Of a DNA stretch of 32,666 nucleotides, positions 6,168-13,751 are shown in pieces; the first letter of the stretch is position 1, and each line of letters begins with the position of its first letter. The notes below the pieces were generated by a model that saw only the letters and a list, made by a program, of their open reading frames with translations, did not search any database and was not told the DNA's origin. Both the position numbers and the translations under genes were made by a program. The stretch comes from a virus, in the IMG/VR virus record IMGVR_UViG_3300045978_000115, positions 1 through 32,666 of that record, one strand, 5' to 3'.

Positions 6168-7565
6168 ATGATGTGGGCAGCTAAGCTTAGCACTTCTCTA
6201 CTCTTTACCCTGCTCCTGGTCTCTCCAGCAGCCGCCGAGTGGGTCTTTATCCTCCCGCACATCCAGGACGTGTGTGAGGCAGACTTCGACGGCGACGGGC
6301 GGAAGGATAGCTTGTTGCTGAACAACGTGGACGGACTCAAGACCATTCTCTTGAGCCGGGATGATGGTGGTGCCCCCTACTATCACAACGTCCAGTTTCA
6401 GGATCTCAACTGGCGCATCGTGGCCTGTGCTGACTTTACCGGTGATGGGGTGCCGGACACGTTGGAGCGGCATGCGTCTGGGGATGTGGCGATACGGCCC
6501 TATTATCAGGGGTGCTGGTGCTTCGGTGACCTGGTCTTCTGGCACGCGAACCCTGGTGATGGCTGGCGCATCCAGTCCGCAGCCGACAAGGATGGGAACG
6601 GCATCGCAGACATCATCTGGCGGGGGCCCAACTGGGAGCGAGGCATCTGGTACATGAGCGGGAGTTACGGGTATCCCTTCATCATGGCCCCCATATACAT
6701 CCACAAGGGTGCCCACGCCCCTCAGGCGACGTGGCACGACGCCGCGCAGTTCACCGTGGTCTCAGCCCCCCTCGGAGGGGGCTCCATGGTGGTGCGGGGG
6801 CCGCAGTCTGACATTGTGATTGTGCGAGCCAACGGGGACGGTGGGGACTACTTCGAGGTTGCGGCAGCCCCGCCCCCAACTCCCACCGTGAGCCCTGGGG
6901 AGGCTGCCACCAACTTTGCTGACAGTGCCGTCCGCTCCCTGCACGAGCTGGCCGGGGAAGCTGAGTCCCTCCGACAGATGACCACGGTGTGGAGCATGCT
7001 CTGGCATCGCTACGACACCCGAGCGAGCAAGGTCCGGGCTGGGAAGGTCAGCCTTATCTCCATCAATAGCTGGGTCCAGGGTATTCGGCTTCTCAAGCTT
7101 CAGCATCCTGGGAATGCTGCCGTGCATGCCCAACTCATCAGGGCTGAGGAAGCCCAGGCACTGGGTCGAGAGATCTTCGCAGGCATGGAGACGATGCTGG
7201 GGGGCCGCTCGGTCCCACCTATCCCCATCCCCCCGCTCCCTGTTACCTCGCCTCCGGTCCCCGTCCCACCCCCGCTCCAGGGCAACAGCATCGCTCAGCA
7301 CCGAGCTGATGAGGCTGGGGTGACTACCTCACTGGACCCGATGGTGGGGACGACCACGGTGAACGGCACCGTGCAACTCACCCAGCCCCTCCAGAACCCC
7401 AATCTTTCAGCGCCCCCCTTCACCCTCCCCAGCACCACCTACAACCCCGTGTCGCTGGTGTCCATACCCCCACAATTCATGCCCAGTCAACTCGTACCTG
7501 TTGACCCGACCTACCCGCCACCACCCTACATCATTGACCTGTTTGCGCGTCCACCAGGCTTCTGA
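6168..7565 (+). CDS. Secreted protein with FG-GAP/calcium-loop repeats and a proline-rich C-terminus
   Basis: The ATG at 6168 is chosen because AAGGAGG lies at 6158-6164. The product then starts with a Sec signal peptide (KLSTSLLFTLLLVSPAAAEW) cut after about residue 23. Three aspartate loops of the FG-GAP/EF-hand-like type follow: DFDGDGRKD (39-47), DFTGDGVPD (89-97) and DKDGNGIAD (140-148), spaced about 50 residues apart. This fits blades of a calcium-binding beta-propeller. Residues about 250-340 are helical, and the last 120 are Pro/Thr/Ser-rich and probably extended. It likely acts outside the cytoplasm, for example at the cell surface. It is not part of the virion operon. Confidence 0.75.
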   Translation: MMWAAKLSTSLLFTLLLVSPAAAEWVFILPHIQDVCEADFDGDGRKDSLLLNNVDGLKTILLSRDDGGAPYYHNVQFQDLNWRIVACADFTGDGVPDTLERHASGDVAIRPYYQGCWCFGDLVFWHANPGDGWRIQSAADKDGNGIADIIWRGPNWERGIWYMSGSYGYPFIMAPIYIHKGAHAPQATWHDAAQFTVVSAPLGGGSMVVRGPQSDIVIVRANGDGGDYFEVAAAPPPTPTVSPGEAATNFADSAVRSLHELAGEAESLRQMTTVWSMLWHRYDTRASKVRAGKVSLISINSWVQGIRLLKLQHPGNAAVHAQLIRAEEAQALGREIFAGMETMLGGRSVPPIPIPPLPVTSPPVPVPPPLQGNSIAQHRADEAGVTTSLDPMVGTTTVNGTVQLTQPLQNPNLSAPPFTLPSTTYNPVSLVSIPPQFMPSQLVPVDPTYPPPPYIIDLFARPPGF

Positions 7566-7592
7566 GCACAGGGTGAGGGGAGGGTCAGCGCG

Positions 7593-7754
7593 TTGGGCTC
7601 TCAACAGTTCCATGGTGGCGTCCAGTCGATGCATCAGCTCTTGGTGACTGAGGGGAAGGGGCCTTGGATGCTCATCCATCACACTCAGACCCGTGTTGAG
7701 TATCTGGATGCAGAGGGCAATGGCGGGGAGGGTGGTCATGGTCAAGCAGGGTAG
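7593..7754 (+). CDS. Possible small protein in the gap after the secreted protein gene
   Basis: A 53-codon frame from a TTG, with GGGGAGGG about eight bases upstream, reads MGSQQFHGGVQSMHQLLVTE and then PWMLIHHTQTRVEYLDAEGN. It overlaps the next gene by 17 bases. The same region is also open on the opposite strand, so the call is tentative. Without it, 7566-7737 has no gene. Confidence 0.3.
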   Translation: MGSQQFHGGVQSMHQLLVTEGKGPWMLIHHTQTRVEYLDAEGNGGEGGHGQAG

Positions 7755-7959
7755 CACCTACCGCACCATGCTGCACGGCACCTGTCTGGTGGGGGGTCGG
7801 CACCCTGAGGGCTCTGATCTCTGGTTGGAGTGTCCCGTGGTGAAGGCAGCTGAGAGGGGGAGGAAAAGGGCTCTAGGTGTCCCCCTGAGGGCTCCTAGGA
7901 TGCCTCAAAATAAGCCTAGGAGACCCCAGGAGCAGGTAAATAAGCCCACTGAGGGCTAG
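7738..7959 (+). CDS. Small basic protein (73 aa), last gene of the + strand module
   Basis: ATG at 7738 with GGGGAGGG at 7725-7732, five bases upstream. The first half (MVKQGSTYRTMLHGTCLVGG, then LWLECPVVKAAERGRKR) looks like a folded small protein. The last 30 residues are a Pro/Arg/Lys-rich low-complexity tail encoded by DNA that repeats AAATAAGCC and CCTAGGA. The final 87 bases overlap an opposite-strand open frame, so the exact 3' end is less certain. No function is recognised. Confidence 0.5.
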   Translation: MVKQGSTYRTMLHGTCLVGGRHPEGSDLWLECPVVKAAERGRKRALGVPLRAPRMPQNKPRRPQEQVNKPTEG

Positions 7960-8031
7960 AGTACTCCCCAGGATGACCAGGGTCTCTGGCCAACAGTAGA
8001 CCCTATCATCCTGCCCCACTCCAGGGCTCAT
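7873..8031 (-). CDS. Possible single-span membrane protein at the end of the virion operon
   Basis: A 52-aa frame follows the last structural gene on the - strand: MSPGVGQDDRVYCWPE, then a hydrophobic segment TLVILGSTLALSGLIYLLLG, then a basic tail (SPRLILRHPRS). A TTG at 8070 could extend it to 65 aa, overlapping the upstream gene by 17 bases. There is no good ribosome-binding site, and it overlaps a + strand gene. If real it is a candidate holin or other small membrane protein, since no lysis gene is recognised elsewhere. Confidence 0.35.
   Translation of the reverse strand: MSPGVGQDDRVYCWPETLVILGSTLALSGLIYLLLGSPRLILRHPRSPQGDT
7969..8013. terminator. Long stem-loop between the convergent transcription units
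   Basis: CAGGATGACCAGGGTCT at 7969-7985 pairs with AGACCCTATCATCCTG at 7998-8013, with one mismatch and one bulge around a 12-base loop. It lies where the + and - strand operons meet and would fold in RNA from either strand. It may be a bidirectional terminator, although no T-run follows and it lies inside a weak - strand open frame. Confidence 0.45.
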
Positions 8032-8053
8032 GACATTGAGCCAGCACCACGTT

Positions 8054-8350
8054 CTACTGAACCACGTCAAAGCTTACCGAGCGGAAGACTGAGTCCCCCA
8101 CCGCATCCGTAATCCTGATCTTGCTGGTCCATGAGCCCACCTGACTGCTTGCAGGAAGCTCATGGTTCAGGGTCCAGACCCCGATGGCGGCATTGGTCAT
8201 GGCCTGGTCGGTCAGCTCTTCGGTACCGTCAGGCCTGAAGACTGTCAGCCGCACATTGGAGGGGTTAGCCAGGATGTTATTCAAGGATGCGTCTCTCGTC
8301 TCCACCCTGAAGAAGAGCACATGGGGGGCGATGACTCTGAAGAGTGCCAT
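8054..8350 (-). CDS. Small beta-rich, Ig-like virion protein
   Basis: A 98-aa protein whose ATG directly follows the TAG of the fibre gene. The sequence is predicted beta-rich (APHVLFFRVETRDASLNNIL, NVRLTVFRPDGTEEL, GVWTLNHELPASS, GSWTSKIRITDAVGD). It resembles an immunoglobulin- or macroglobulin-like sandwich in which a G-x-W-T strand repeats. Its position right after the long fibre gene suggests a fibre-associated or tail decoration protein. No specific family is recognised. Confidence 0.65.
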   Translation of the reverse strand: MALFRVIAPHVLFFRVETRDASLNNILANPSNVRLTVFRPDGTEELTDQAMTNAAIGVWTLNHELPASSQVGSWTSKIRITDAVGDSVFRSVSFDVVQ

Positions 8351-11300
8351 CTACTCACCTCCATTGGGGACGGTGAAGCCATACACGTCAAGGAATGCTC
8401 CCCCGGTGGCGACGGTTGCGCCCCCAGAGTCCAGCCGATAGAGAATCTCTTGCTCTATGATGGCCCACTCCCCCACTGACCCCTCGACAAAGGTATTGGT
8501 GGTGTCAAGACACTGCACCCCAGCCGCCGCCATTTCCCCCAGCCCTCCAGGGACTTGGAGCCTGACGAACAGCGGGGCTGGTGCTCCAGCATTGATCCTG
8601 GCGAACACCACCGCGAGCAGGTGGGCGCGTCGAGTGAAGGGGGGCACCAAGCCAGAGAGATCAACAGCGGTGAAGGTCGTGGCGACCCCGTTCTCCAGGA
8701 CTCTGAGGGAACTGGTAACGTTCGTCCCGTCATACATTCCCCTGGAGCCGTAATAGTTCATCCGCATCAGGTTGCCGCTGTTGTTCTTGCGGACTGAGCA
8801 GGCATAGGTCCAGTAGGCGTACCCACTGGGAAGGTTGGGCCCATCCTCGGGCTCATTCAGGCTAGAGATCGTAGCAAAGGTGTTGTCATCTTTCTGGATG
8901 TAATAGAAGTGAATCCAGGTGTTGTTGCCAAAGGCCCCTGATTGATCTCGCCCACCCGCAACAGGCCCCGATGTGTTGATGTTGTTGGTGTCAAAGAGGG
9001 TCGGGAATCCATGCAGGTCAATGACCTTGATGATCCCGTTGCTGGGGTTCCGGGTGACGATGTAGTCCGCTCGCAGGTCAAACTGAGAGTTGGGGGTGGT
9101 GGGGTTGTTCATGCCCACAAACCCTTGGACCCTCGGAGTGCCGATCATTTCCACACTTCCTTCCAGTGAGGCAGCATTGCCGGTGAGGGTGTAGGTTCCA
9201 GGGTTGGCTGCCAGGATGTAGCCATGTCGCGTGGTGGCGGCCTGCCCGGTCAGGGTGTAGAGGCCGGGGTCAGCAGCCAGGCGACTGGTCTTCCTGAAGG
9301 TGGCCACGCTGCCGGTGATGTTGTAGGCCCCAGCGTCTGCCAGGAAGCCCTGGTTGGCGATCAAGCCAGCATCTCGGCCCGTCAGGGTGTACAGGCCAGG
9401 GTCAGCCGTGAGCCGCTTGCCCTTGAGCAGGTTCGCCACACTTCCTGTGAGGCTGTAGGCTCCAGGGTCAGCAGCGATCCTGCGCGCTGGTCTCAGGGTC
9501 GCCACAGACCCAGTCAGGGCATACGTGCCAGGGTCAGCTGGCATCAGCTTGGTCTTGAGCAGGGCTGCCGGTGAGCCTGTGATGGCGTACAGCCCACTTT
9601 CTGCCAAGAAGCCAGAGTGCTCGAACAGGGCTGCATCGACCCCGGTGAGGGTGTACACCCCAGGATCAGCCAGGAAGCGGGTGGCCTTGAGCAGGTTGGC
9701 CACGGTCCCCGTCAGCGCATAGACCCCCGTCATTGCAGCCAGCACCCGGCCATGGATCAGGCTTGCTGGGCTCCCGGTGAGGCTGTAGGAGCCTGGGAGA
9801 GCCTCCACCGTGTTCCCTGATGGCCGGATGATGAGGCCCTGGTCGAAGGGCCCCAGCAGGTGCTGGATGGTCCAGCGGGGGGCCAGGCCATGAGCCAGCC
9901 GCCACTCAGGAACATAGGTCACGGAGTGGGTCAGGTCCCATCGAGACTCCACCCCGAAGGCCGAGAGGTGGGTGATCGAAGTCGTGACCAAGCCATGGGT
10001 CAGGTCTGCTGGGTAGCCGAAGAGGACATAGACCCCTGACTCAGCCAGCAGGACACGAGTCAGGGGGAAGAGGGCTGCTGCACCCGTGAGACTGTACACC
10101 CCTGGCTCTGCTGCAAGAGTAGAGGCCTTGGTCAGGGTTGCTGGAGAGCCGGTCAGAGCGTAGGTGCCAGGGTCAGCCGCGATGGTGAAGGCCCCGGGTT
10201 GGGTGTAGATCAGCTCAGCAGCACTGCCGGTCAGGGTGTACGAGCCAGGGTCAGCCGAGAGCCGGTAGCCAGCGAGCAGGTCAGCCGCTGTCCCGATCAG
10301 GTCATACGTACCAGGGTCAACCGAGAGGAGCCTGTCGGCTTCCAGCAGAGCGGCAGAGCCTGTGAGGGTGTAGGCTCCTGGGTCGGCTTCAATGGTGAAG
10401 GCCCCACCGTCCAGAGACTGCACATGAACGTGGGCAATGTACGAGAAGCTGGCTTCGGCATCCGGGGTGCCGATACACAGGACGAGATTGGTCGCAGTGA
10501 GTTCGACATCAACCGCAACATTCAGCGTGGGCCAGTCTGTCGTGGACCGAGACACGTCAGAGGCATCAAAGAACTCATCGGCACTGAACCCAGCAGGGCG
10601 GTCAATGGTGATGACAGGGGTCCCAGAATCCCCACCATCAAGAATCTGGACGAATTGATAGGCAGAACCGAACTCTGCCGACCCAGCAGCAATCTTGATC
10701 CGATAGTTCCCAGGGGCTGGGACCGTGAGGGGGTAGAAGCCCTGCTCCCCAGTATTCTGAATCCAGCAGCTCCCAGCGAGACGGCGGTCAACGGTGTTGT
10801 CGCTATCACTGGCACCAACACTCGCGGTGCTCCAGAGACCCCCACCCCCGACCTGAACCTCATCGCCTTGGTCTTCGACAAAGGGCTCTTCAGCCCGGAA
10901 GTTATAGCCTTTGGAGTAGCCCCCGACAGGCGTGTAGGTGAGAGTGGCAGCGACCCCAGTGAGGGTGTAGACCCCGGTGACGGCTGCCAGCAGAGAGGTC
11001 TTGAGGAGGGAGGCCACCGACCCCGTGAGGCTGTAGCTGCCGGGGTCAGCGTCCAGGGTGAAGGCTCCACCAGTGGCCTCGGCAATCTCCAAGCCGATCA
11101 TGGCCCAGCGGGTGACCGAGCCCCACGAGGCACTGGCGTCGTCGTCCGCTTGCCGGTACTGGGTTTCTAGGGAGGTCGCGGGGGCGGAGCCAACAACATC
11201 ATGAATCTCTGTCCAGTTGGTGCGGTGAGTGACAGCCTGGGCATTGTTGAGGCCCACACCAGCCAGGGCCAGGTTGCCTGCACTGCTGAAGGCTGCAAGG

Positions 11301-11716
11301 GTGACCGACGCAGAGGTCTGAGTGGTGTCGTTGGCATTGGTGGGGCTCTGGACGATGGGGCTGGAAAGGTTGGCCCCCGTCACCTCGAACAGGGACCAGC
11401 TGACCCCCGTCATGGCCTGGCCAGCATGATCGATGCTGATGGCACCAGCACCGGGGGAGGCCCCCGTGGCCCAGAAGACCGAGAGTTTGCGGTCGGGGGA
11501 GGCGATGGTGTTGTAGGTGGCGTTGGCAATAGGGGTCCATGTCAAGCCACTGCTAGTGATGGTGGGAGTGTTGGGGGCTGCTGCGGAGGTGGTGCTGACG
11601 ACAAAGAGAAGCTGGAGGACATTGGCCGTGGGGGTGACCGATGCCGTCGTGTAGGCCGTGGACTGGTTGGCGGTGCTGGTCCCTGAGGTGAGGGATGTGG
11701 GGGTGCCGACAGCCAT
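8351..11716 (-). CDS. Long tail fibre / receptor-binding protein with a 22-residue repeat
   Basis: 1121 aa. An N-terminal beta-rich Thr/Ser/Ala-rich domain (1-215) is followed by two copies of a 22-residue repeat (LxADPGxYxLTGSxAxL). A beta-sandwich segment comes next (about 265-438, GYNFRAEEPFVEDQGDE onward) that looks like a carbohydrate-binding or malectin-like fold. Six more repeats, a spacer of about 60 residues and ten perfectly spaced repeats (about 635-854) follow. The C-terminal domain (about 855-1121: FDLRADYIVTRNP, NNTWIHFYYI, SLNEPEDGPNLPSGY) resembles the tip domains of phage fibres that carry N-TW-(F/Y)-Y-I and P-x-GY motifs. It is likely the host-recognition protein. Starts at the ATG at 11716 with no strong ribosome-binding site. 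Confidence 0.75.
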   Translation of the reverse strand: MAVGTPTSLTSGTSTANQSTAYTTASVTPTANVLQLLFVVSTTSAAAPNTPTITSSGLTWTPIANATYNTIASPDRKLSVFWATGASPGAGAISIDHAGQAMTGVSWSLFEVTGANLSSPIVQSPTNANDTTQTSASVTLAAFSSAGNLALAGVGLNNAQAVTHRTNWTEIHDVVGSAPATSLETQYRQADDDASASWGSVTRWAMIGLEIAEATGGAFTLDADPGSYSLTGSVASLLKTSLLAAVTGVYTLTGVAATLTYTPVGGYSKGYNFRAEEPFVEDQGDEVQVGGGGLWSTASVGASDSDNTVDRRLAGSCWIQNTGEQGFYPLTVPAPGNYRIKIAAGSAEFGSAYQFVQILDGGDSGTPVITIDRPAGFSADEFFDASDVSRSTTDWPTLNVAVDVELTATNLVLCIGTPDAEASFSYIAHVHVQSLDGGAFTIEADPGAYTLTGSAALLEADRLLSVDPGTYDLIGTAADLLAGYRLSADPGSYTLTGSAAELIYTQPGAFTIAADPGTYALTGSPATLTKASTLAAEPGVYSLTGAAALFPLTRVLLAESGVYVLFGYPADLTHGLVTTSITHLSAFGVESRWDLTHSVTYVPEWRLAHGLAPRWTIQHLLGPFDQGLIIRPSGNTVEALPGSYSLTGSPASLIHGRVLAAMTGVYALTGTVANLLKATRFLADPGVYTLTGVDAALFEHSGFLAESGLYAITGSPAALLKTKLMPADPGTYALTGSVATLRPARRIAADPGAYSLTGSVANLLKGKRLTADPGLYTLTGRDAGLIANQGFLADAGAYNITGSVATFRKTSRLAADPGLYTLTGQAATTRHGYILAANPGTYTLTGNAASLEGSVEMIGTPRVQGFVGMNNPTTPNSQFDLRADYIVTRNPSNGIIKVIDLHGFPTLFDTNNINTSGPVAGGRDQSGAFGNNTWIHFYYIQKDDNTFATISSLNEPEDGPNLPSGYAYWTYACSVRKNNSGNLMRMNYYGSRGMYDGTNVTSSLRVLENGVATTFTAVDLSGLVPPFTRRAHLLAVVFARINAGAPAPLFVRLQVPGGLGEMAAAGVQCLDTTNTFVEGSVGEWAIIEQEILYRLDSGGATVATGGAFLDVYGFTVPNGGE
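9155..9814 (-). repeat. Ten tandem 66-bp units coding a 22-residue fibre repeat
   Basis: Ten in-register copies, each exactly 22 residues with core ADPGxYxLTGSxAxLL, run without gaps. Codons differ between copies, so the units have diverged and are not recent duplications. Every unit keeps the G-x-Y and (L/I)-TG positions. Such short repeats could stack into a fibrous shaft. Confidence 0.85.
9992..10399 (-). repeat. Second block of six 22-residue fibre repeats
   Basis: Six further copies (for example FTIEADPGAYTLTGSAALLE and RLLSVDPGTYDLIGTAADLL), with a two- to three-residue insertion (QPGA) between the third and fourth. The last copy is degenerate (SGVYVLFGYPADL). Two more isolated copies lie at about 10928-11062, making 18 in the protein. 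Confidence 0.75.
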
Positions 11717-11759
11717 ACGTTACTCTGAGGGGATCACCCCCTGAGTTGATACCTCCGCG

Positions 11760-11945
11760 TTAGCCAAGCCTGAGCCCGATCTTCCCTGGCTCAGCGTTCA
11801 GGTGGAAGTGGCGGCAGCCACACCGGAGGCAGATGGATACCGAGTCGGCAATCCTCTCCGGTGCGCGCTGCCAGGGGCTGCGGTTGGCGGGGTTGGCGCA
11901 ACAGGCCTTCATGAGGCCGATGTGGATGGGCTTCAGGGGCACCAT
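11760..11945 (-). CDS. Small zinc-finger-like protein between tail genes
   Basis: A 61-aa basic protein whose ATG lies three bases after the stop of the upstream gene (TAGCTCATG). It contains KACCANPANR and then SVSICLRCGCRHFHL, giving a CC ... CxxCxCxH set that could bind zinc, with a basic C-terminus. Similar small Cys-rich proteins recur among virion genes of environmental phages. The role is unknown. The 43 bases from its stop to the fibre start hold a GC-rich inverted repeat (AGGGG...CCCCT). Confidence 0.6.
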   Translation of the reverse strand: MVPLKPIHIGLMKACCANPANRSPWQRAPERIADSVSICLRCGCRHFHLNAEPGKIGLRLG

Positions 11946-11948
11946 GAG

Positions 11949-12371
11949 CTAGGCCAGGTCGAAGATTTTGTTGCTGCCGAAGTCGATGGTGAAGGTCTCA
12001 CCACTGGCCAGGGTCAGAGCCGACCCGTAGTCCCACCAGTTTATCAGGGGGTCAGCAGGCGAGGTGGGGGTGTCGTTGTAATCCACCACGTACTGGAAGG
12101 GGCCCACCGACCCACCCGATGCGGTGATGACAATGTCCACCGCGTTCATGGTGGCGGTGCCGCCGGTCTCGCTGATGGTGTTCTGGGTGTCGTGCCCCCC
12201 AGCAGTGTAGCCGTTACCCCCAGAAATCTCTGCGAGATCAGCCTTCACCGCATCAGCGGAGGCACTGGGGACGGCGTTACTGAGGTAGGCCTTGACGAGT
12301 CCGGTGTGAAGGTTGTGGACCCCAACACAGAGGTCCTCTACGAATTGCTGAAACTTATTGTATGCAGCCAA
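11949..12371 (-). CDS. Putative virion structural protein (140 aa)
   Basis: A TTG start is used (AAGGAG ten bases upstream); no ATG or GTG lies before the conserved-looking N-terminus AAYNKFQQFVEDLCVGVHNL. That opening, followed by ADLAEISGGNGYTAGG and a beta-rich second half (MNAVDIVITASGGSVGPFQY, LTLASGETFTIDFG), is characteristic of a widespread small phage virion protein family without assigned function. It lies between the adaptor-like and fibre genes. It is probably a minor structural or decoration protein of the tail or capsid. Confidence 0.7.
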   Translation of the reverse strand: MAAYNKFQQFVEDLCVGVHNLHTGLVKAYLSNAVPSASADAVKADLAEISGGNGYTAGGHDTQNTISETGGTATMNAVDIVITASGGSVGPFQYVVDYNDTPTSPADPLINWWDYGSALTLASGETFTIDFGSNKIFDLA

Positions 12372-12389
12372 TTAGATCACATCTCCTTT

Positions 12390-13100
12390 TTATGGTCCTA
12401 CGACAGTGGAACCGAGCCAGTCATAGGCACCCCCGGCATTGCGGGGGAATTGAATGGGGTCTAGGGGGAAGGTGTCGTGCTCTGGCTCACCGAAGAGCTG
12501 GGCACTTCTCAGTGTCGCAATAGCTTCATTCACATACTTCTGGGCGCTGCCTGGAGGGAGAGCCTTGATGTGCTCCATGCCCCTGAGACGGATGTATTCA
12601 ATGAGGGTCCAGTCATCCGGGAAGTCTGGAACATCATTCTCATCCAGCACAGCAGGCAGAGCGTAGTACCACAGGGTCGCCGTCACCGTGTCACTGGGGC
12701 GAGGGGTGAAGCGGATCACATTACCCTGTTTGGTGTAGTAGCAGGGCTCATTCGATCCAGTGATCCCTCTCAGGTCATAGTTCAACCACTCTTGGAATCC
12801 TTTCCGCAGCACCCGGACCTTGTGCTCAGGGATCAGAATGCCGTCCTTCACATCAATGATGAAGTCTGTCGGGAGTGTCAGTACCCCGGTACTCGTGAGG
12901 GTGATTGATTGACTGGTCAGCCTCCCGGCCATGGGGAAGATGCGGTGGAAGGTGTCGAGTCCATCCTGGAGCCAGGCGATGGTGAAGGCATTGGTGGCCA
13001 GCACTGAACCACCTGGCCGGTCATGGGCATCCAGAGCCACACTGTCGATCTCGTCCAGGGCTCTGGCGATCAGTTGGTCACGGTTCAGCCTATTACTCAC
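12390..13100 (-). CDS. Putative portal-tail adaptor protein
   Basis: 236 aa from a GTG start with AAAGGAG about 11 bases upstream. The pattern WLQDGLDTFHRIFPMAGRL, SITLTSTGVLTLPTDFIIDV, EWLNYDLRG, VIRFTPRPSDTVTATLWYYA and FPDDWTLIEYIRLRGMEHI matches phage adaptor-type proteins. These have an N-terminal helical part, then LPxDF and (I/L)xFxPxP strands, then WxxLIxY helices. Such proteins form a ring under the portal in short-tailed phages. The family call rests on these motifs and gene order, so it is moderately sure. Confidence 0.6.
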   Translation of the reverse strand: MSNRLNRDQLIARALDEIDSVALDAHDRPGGSVLATNAFTIAWLQDGLDTFHRIFPMAGRLTSQSITLTSTGVLTLPTDFIIDVKDGILIPEHKVRVLRKGFQEWLNYDLRGITGSNEPCYYTKQGNVIRFTPRPSDTVTATLWYYALPAVLDENDVPDFPDDWTLIEYIRLRGMEHIKALPPGSAQKYVNEAIATLRSAQLFGEPEHDTFPLDPIQFPRNAGGAYDWLGSTVVGP

Positions 13101-13131
13101 TCATACATCATCTCCTTTGATGAGGGGGGTT

Positions 13132-13150
13132 CTAGGGGGCCTCCCCCTAG
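13132..13150. other. Perfect intergenic hairpin CTAGGGGG/CCCCCTAG
   Basis: An 8-bp perfect stem with a three-base loop lies in the 63-bp gap between the FN3-like gene and the adaptor gene. A second C-run (AACCCCCC on the - strand) follows. There is no T-run on the coding strand, so it is more likely an mRNA-processing or stabilising structure than a full terminator. Confidence 0.5.
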
Positions 13151-13163
13151 CCTCAATCATTGT

Positions 13164-13709
13164 TCAGCTCCTTGCGGTGCGGAGGGCATCGGCCCATAGT
13201 TCGATCTGAGTGATCTGGAGCGCCTGGGCCGTGGTGGTGGCCGAGACGACGGTGCTGTACAGGCTCGTGGTGTCGTTGTTGCGGTAGGCCCGCACCCGGT
13301 AGAACTTGGTCACGCCAACCCCACCCAGCTTATTGTCCACGTATTGGAAGCCCTGGGTGATGGTGAGCACTTGGTCATTCAGCAGGAAGCCAGCATCATC
13401 CGCCCTGCGAACCTCGTATCCCGTGATCGTTGGGTCCGCGACCAGGTCCCAGCAGACCCCGATCCCATCATAGAAGGGAATGGCTACAGGGGTGGTGGGG
13501 GCGGGGGGAGGGCCAAAGTTTACTGGAGGAATCAGGATGTCATTGGCCGACACCCGCTCCCCACCGGCCCCAGCATTCAAGAGATCAGCCTGACTCGCCC
13601 CAGCCTCAACCAACATATCGGACAGCTGACCGATGTAGCTGTACAGGGAATCCAGGTCTATCTTGGCATCCCCAGTACGACTGGGAAGCTGGAGCAGCGG
13701 CAAACTCAT
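13164..13709 (-). CDS. Virion protein with a fibronectin type III-like domain
   Basis: 181 aa. An N-terminal helical stretch (DAKIDLDSLYSYIGQLSDML) may oligomerise or attach to the tail. From about residue 68 there is one FN3-like domain: PAPTTPVAIPFYDGIGVCWD, ITGYEVRRADDAGFLLND, FQYVDNKLGGVGVTKFYRVR and AYRNNDTTSLYSTVVSATT, with the usual W, GYEV(R) and YRVRA strands. FN3 domains are common in phage tail and fibre proteins, where they bind carbohydrate or space domains. It lies downstream of the propeller-like tail gene. Confidence 0.65.
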   Translation of the reverse strand: MSLPLLQLPSRTGDAKIDLDSLYSYIGQLSDMLVEAGASQADLLNAGAGGERVSANDILIPPVNFGPPPAPTTPVAIPFYDGIGVCWDLVADPTITGYEVRRADDAGFLLNDQVLTITQGFQYVDNKLGGVGVTKFYRVRAYRNNDTTSLYSTVVSATTTAQALQITQIELWADALRTARS

Positions 13710-13726
13710 ACTTTGTCAGCTCGCTG

Positions 13727-13751
13727 CAAAGTTTGTGGCGAAGCCATCAAA
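13727..13751 (-). repeat. 25-bp junction repeat, copy B
   Basis: Contains the stop codon of the propeller-like gene and precedes the FN3-like gene by 17 bases. It matches the copy at 24310-24334 at 21 of 25 positions in the same orientation. The core is TTTGATGGCTTCGCC followed by ACAAACTTTG. Confidence 0.55.

Noticed and set aside
7407-7757. Minus-strand open frame of 116 codons overlapping the end of the secreted protein gene
   Set aside because: Nearly half is antisense to the secreted protein gene, there is no ribosome-binding site, and + strand frames with good sites cover the rest.
9155-9814. Regular 66-bp spacing considered as a CRISPR-like or non-coding repeat array
   Set aside because: Units are in frame, diverged at the DNA level and keep protein positions; there are no constant repeats separated by unique spacers.
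10199-11170. 323-codon + strand open frame opposite the fibre gene
   Set aside because: Antisense of a coding region with clear 22-residue repeats on the - strand; no ribosome-binding site or known domain.
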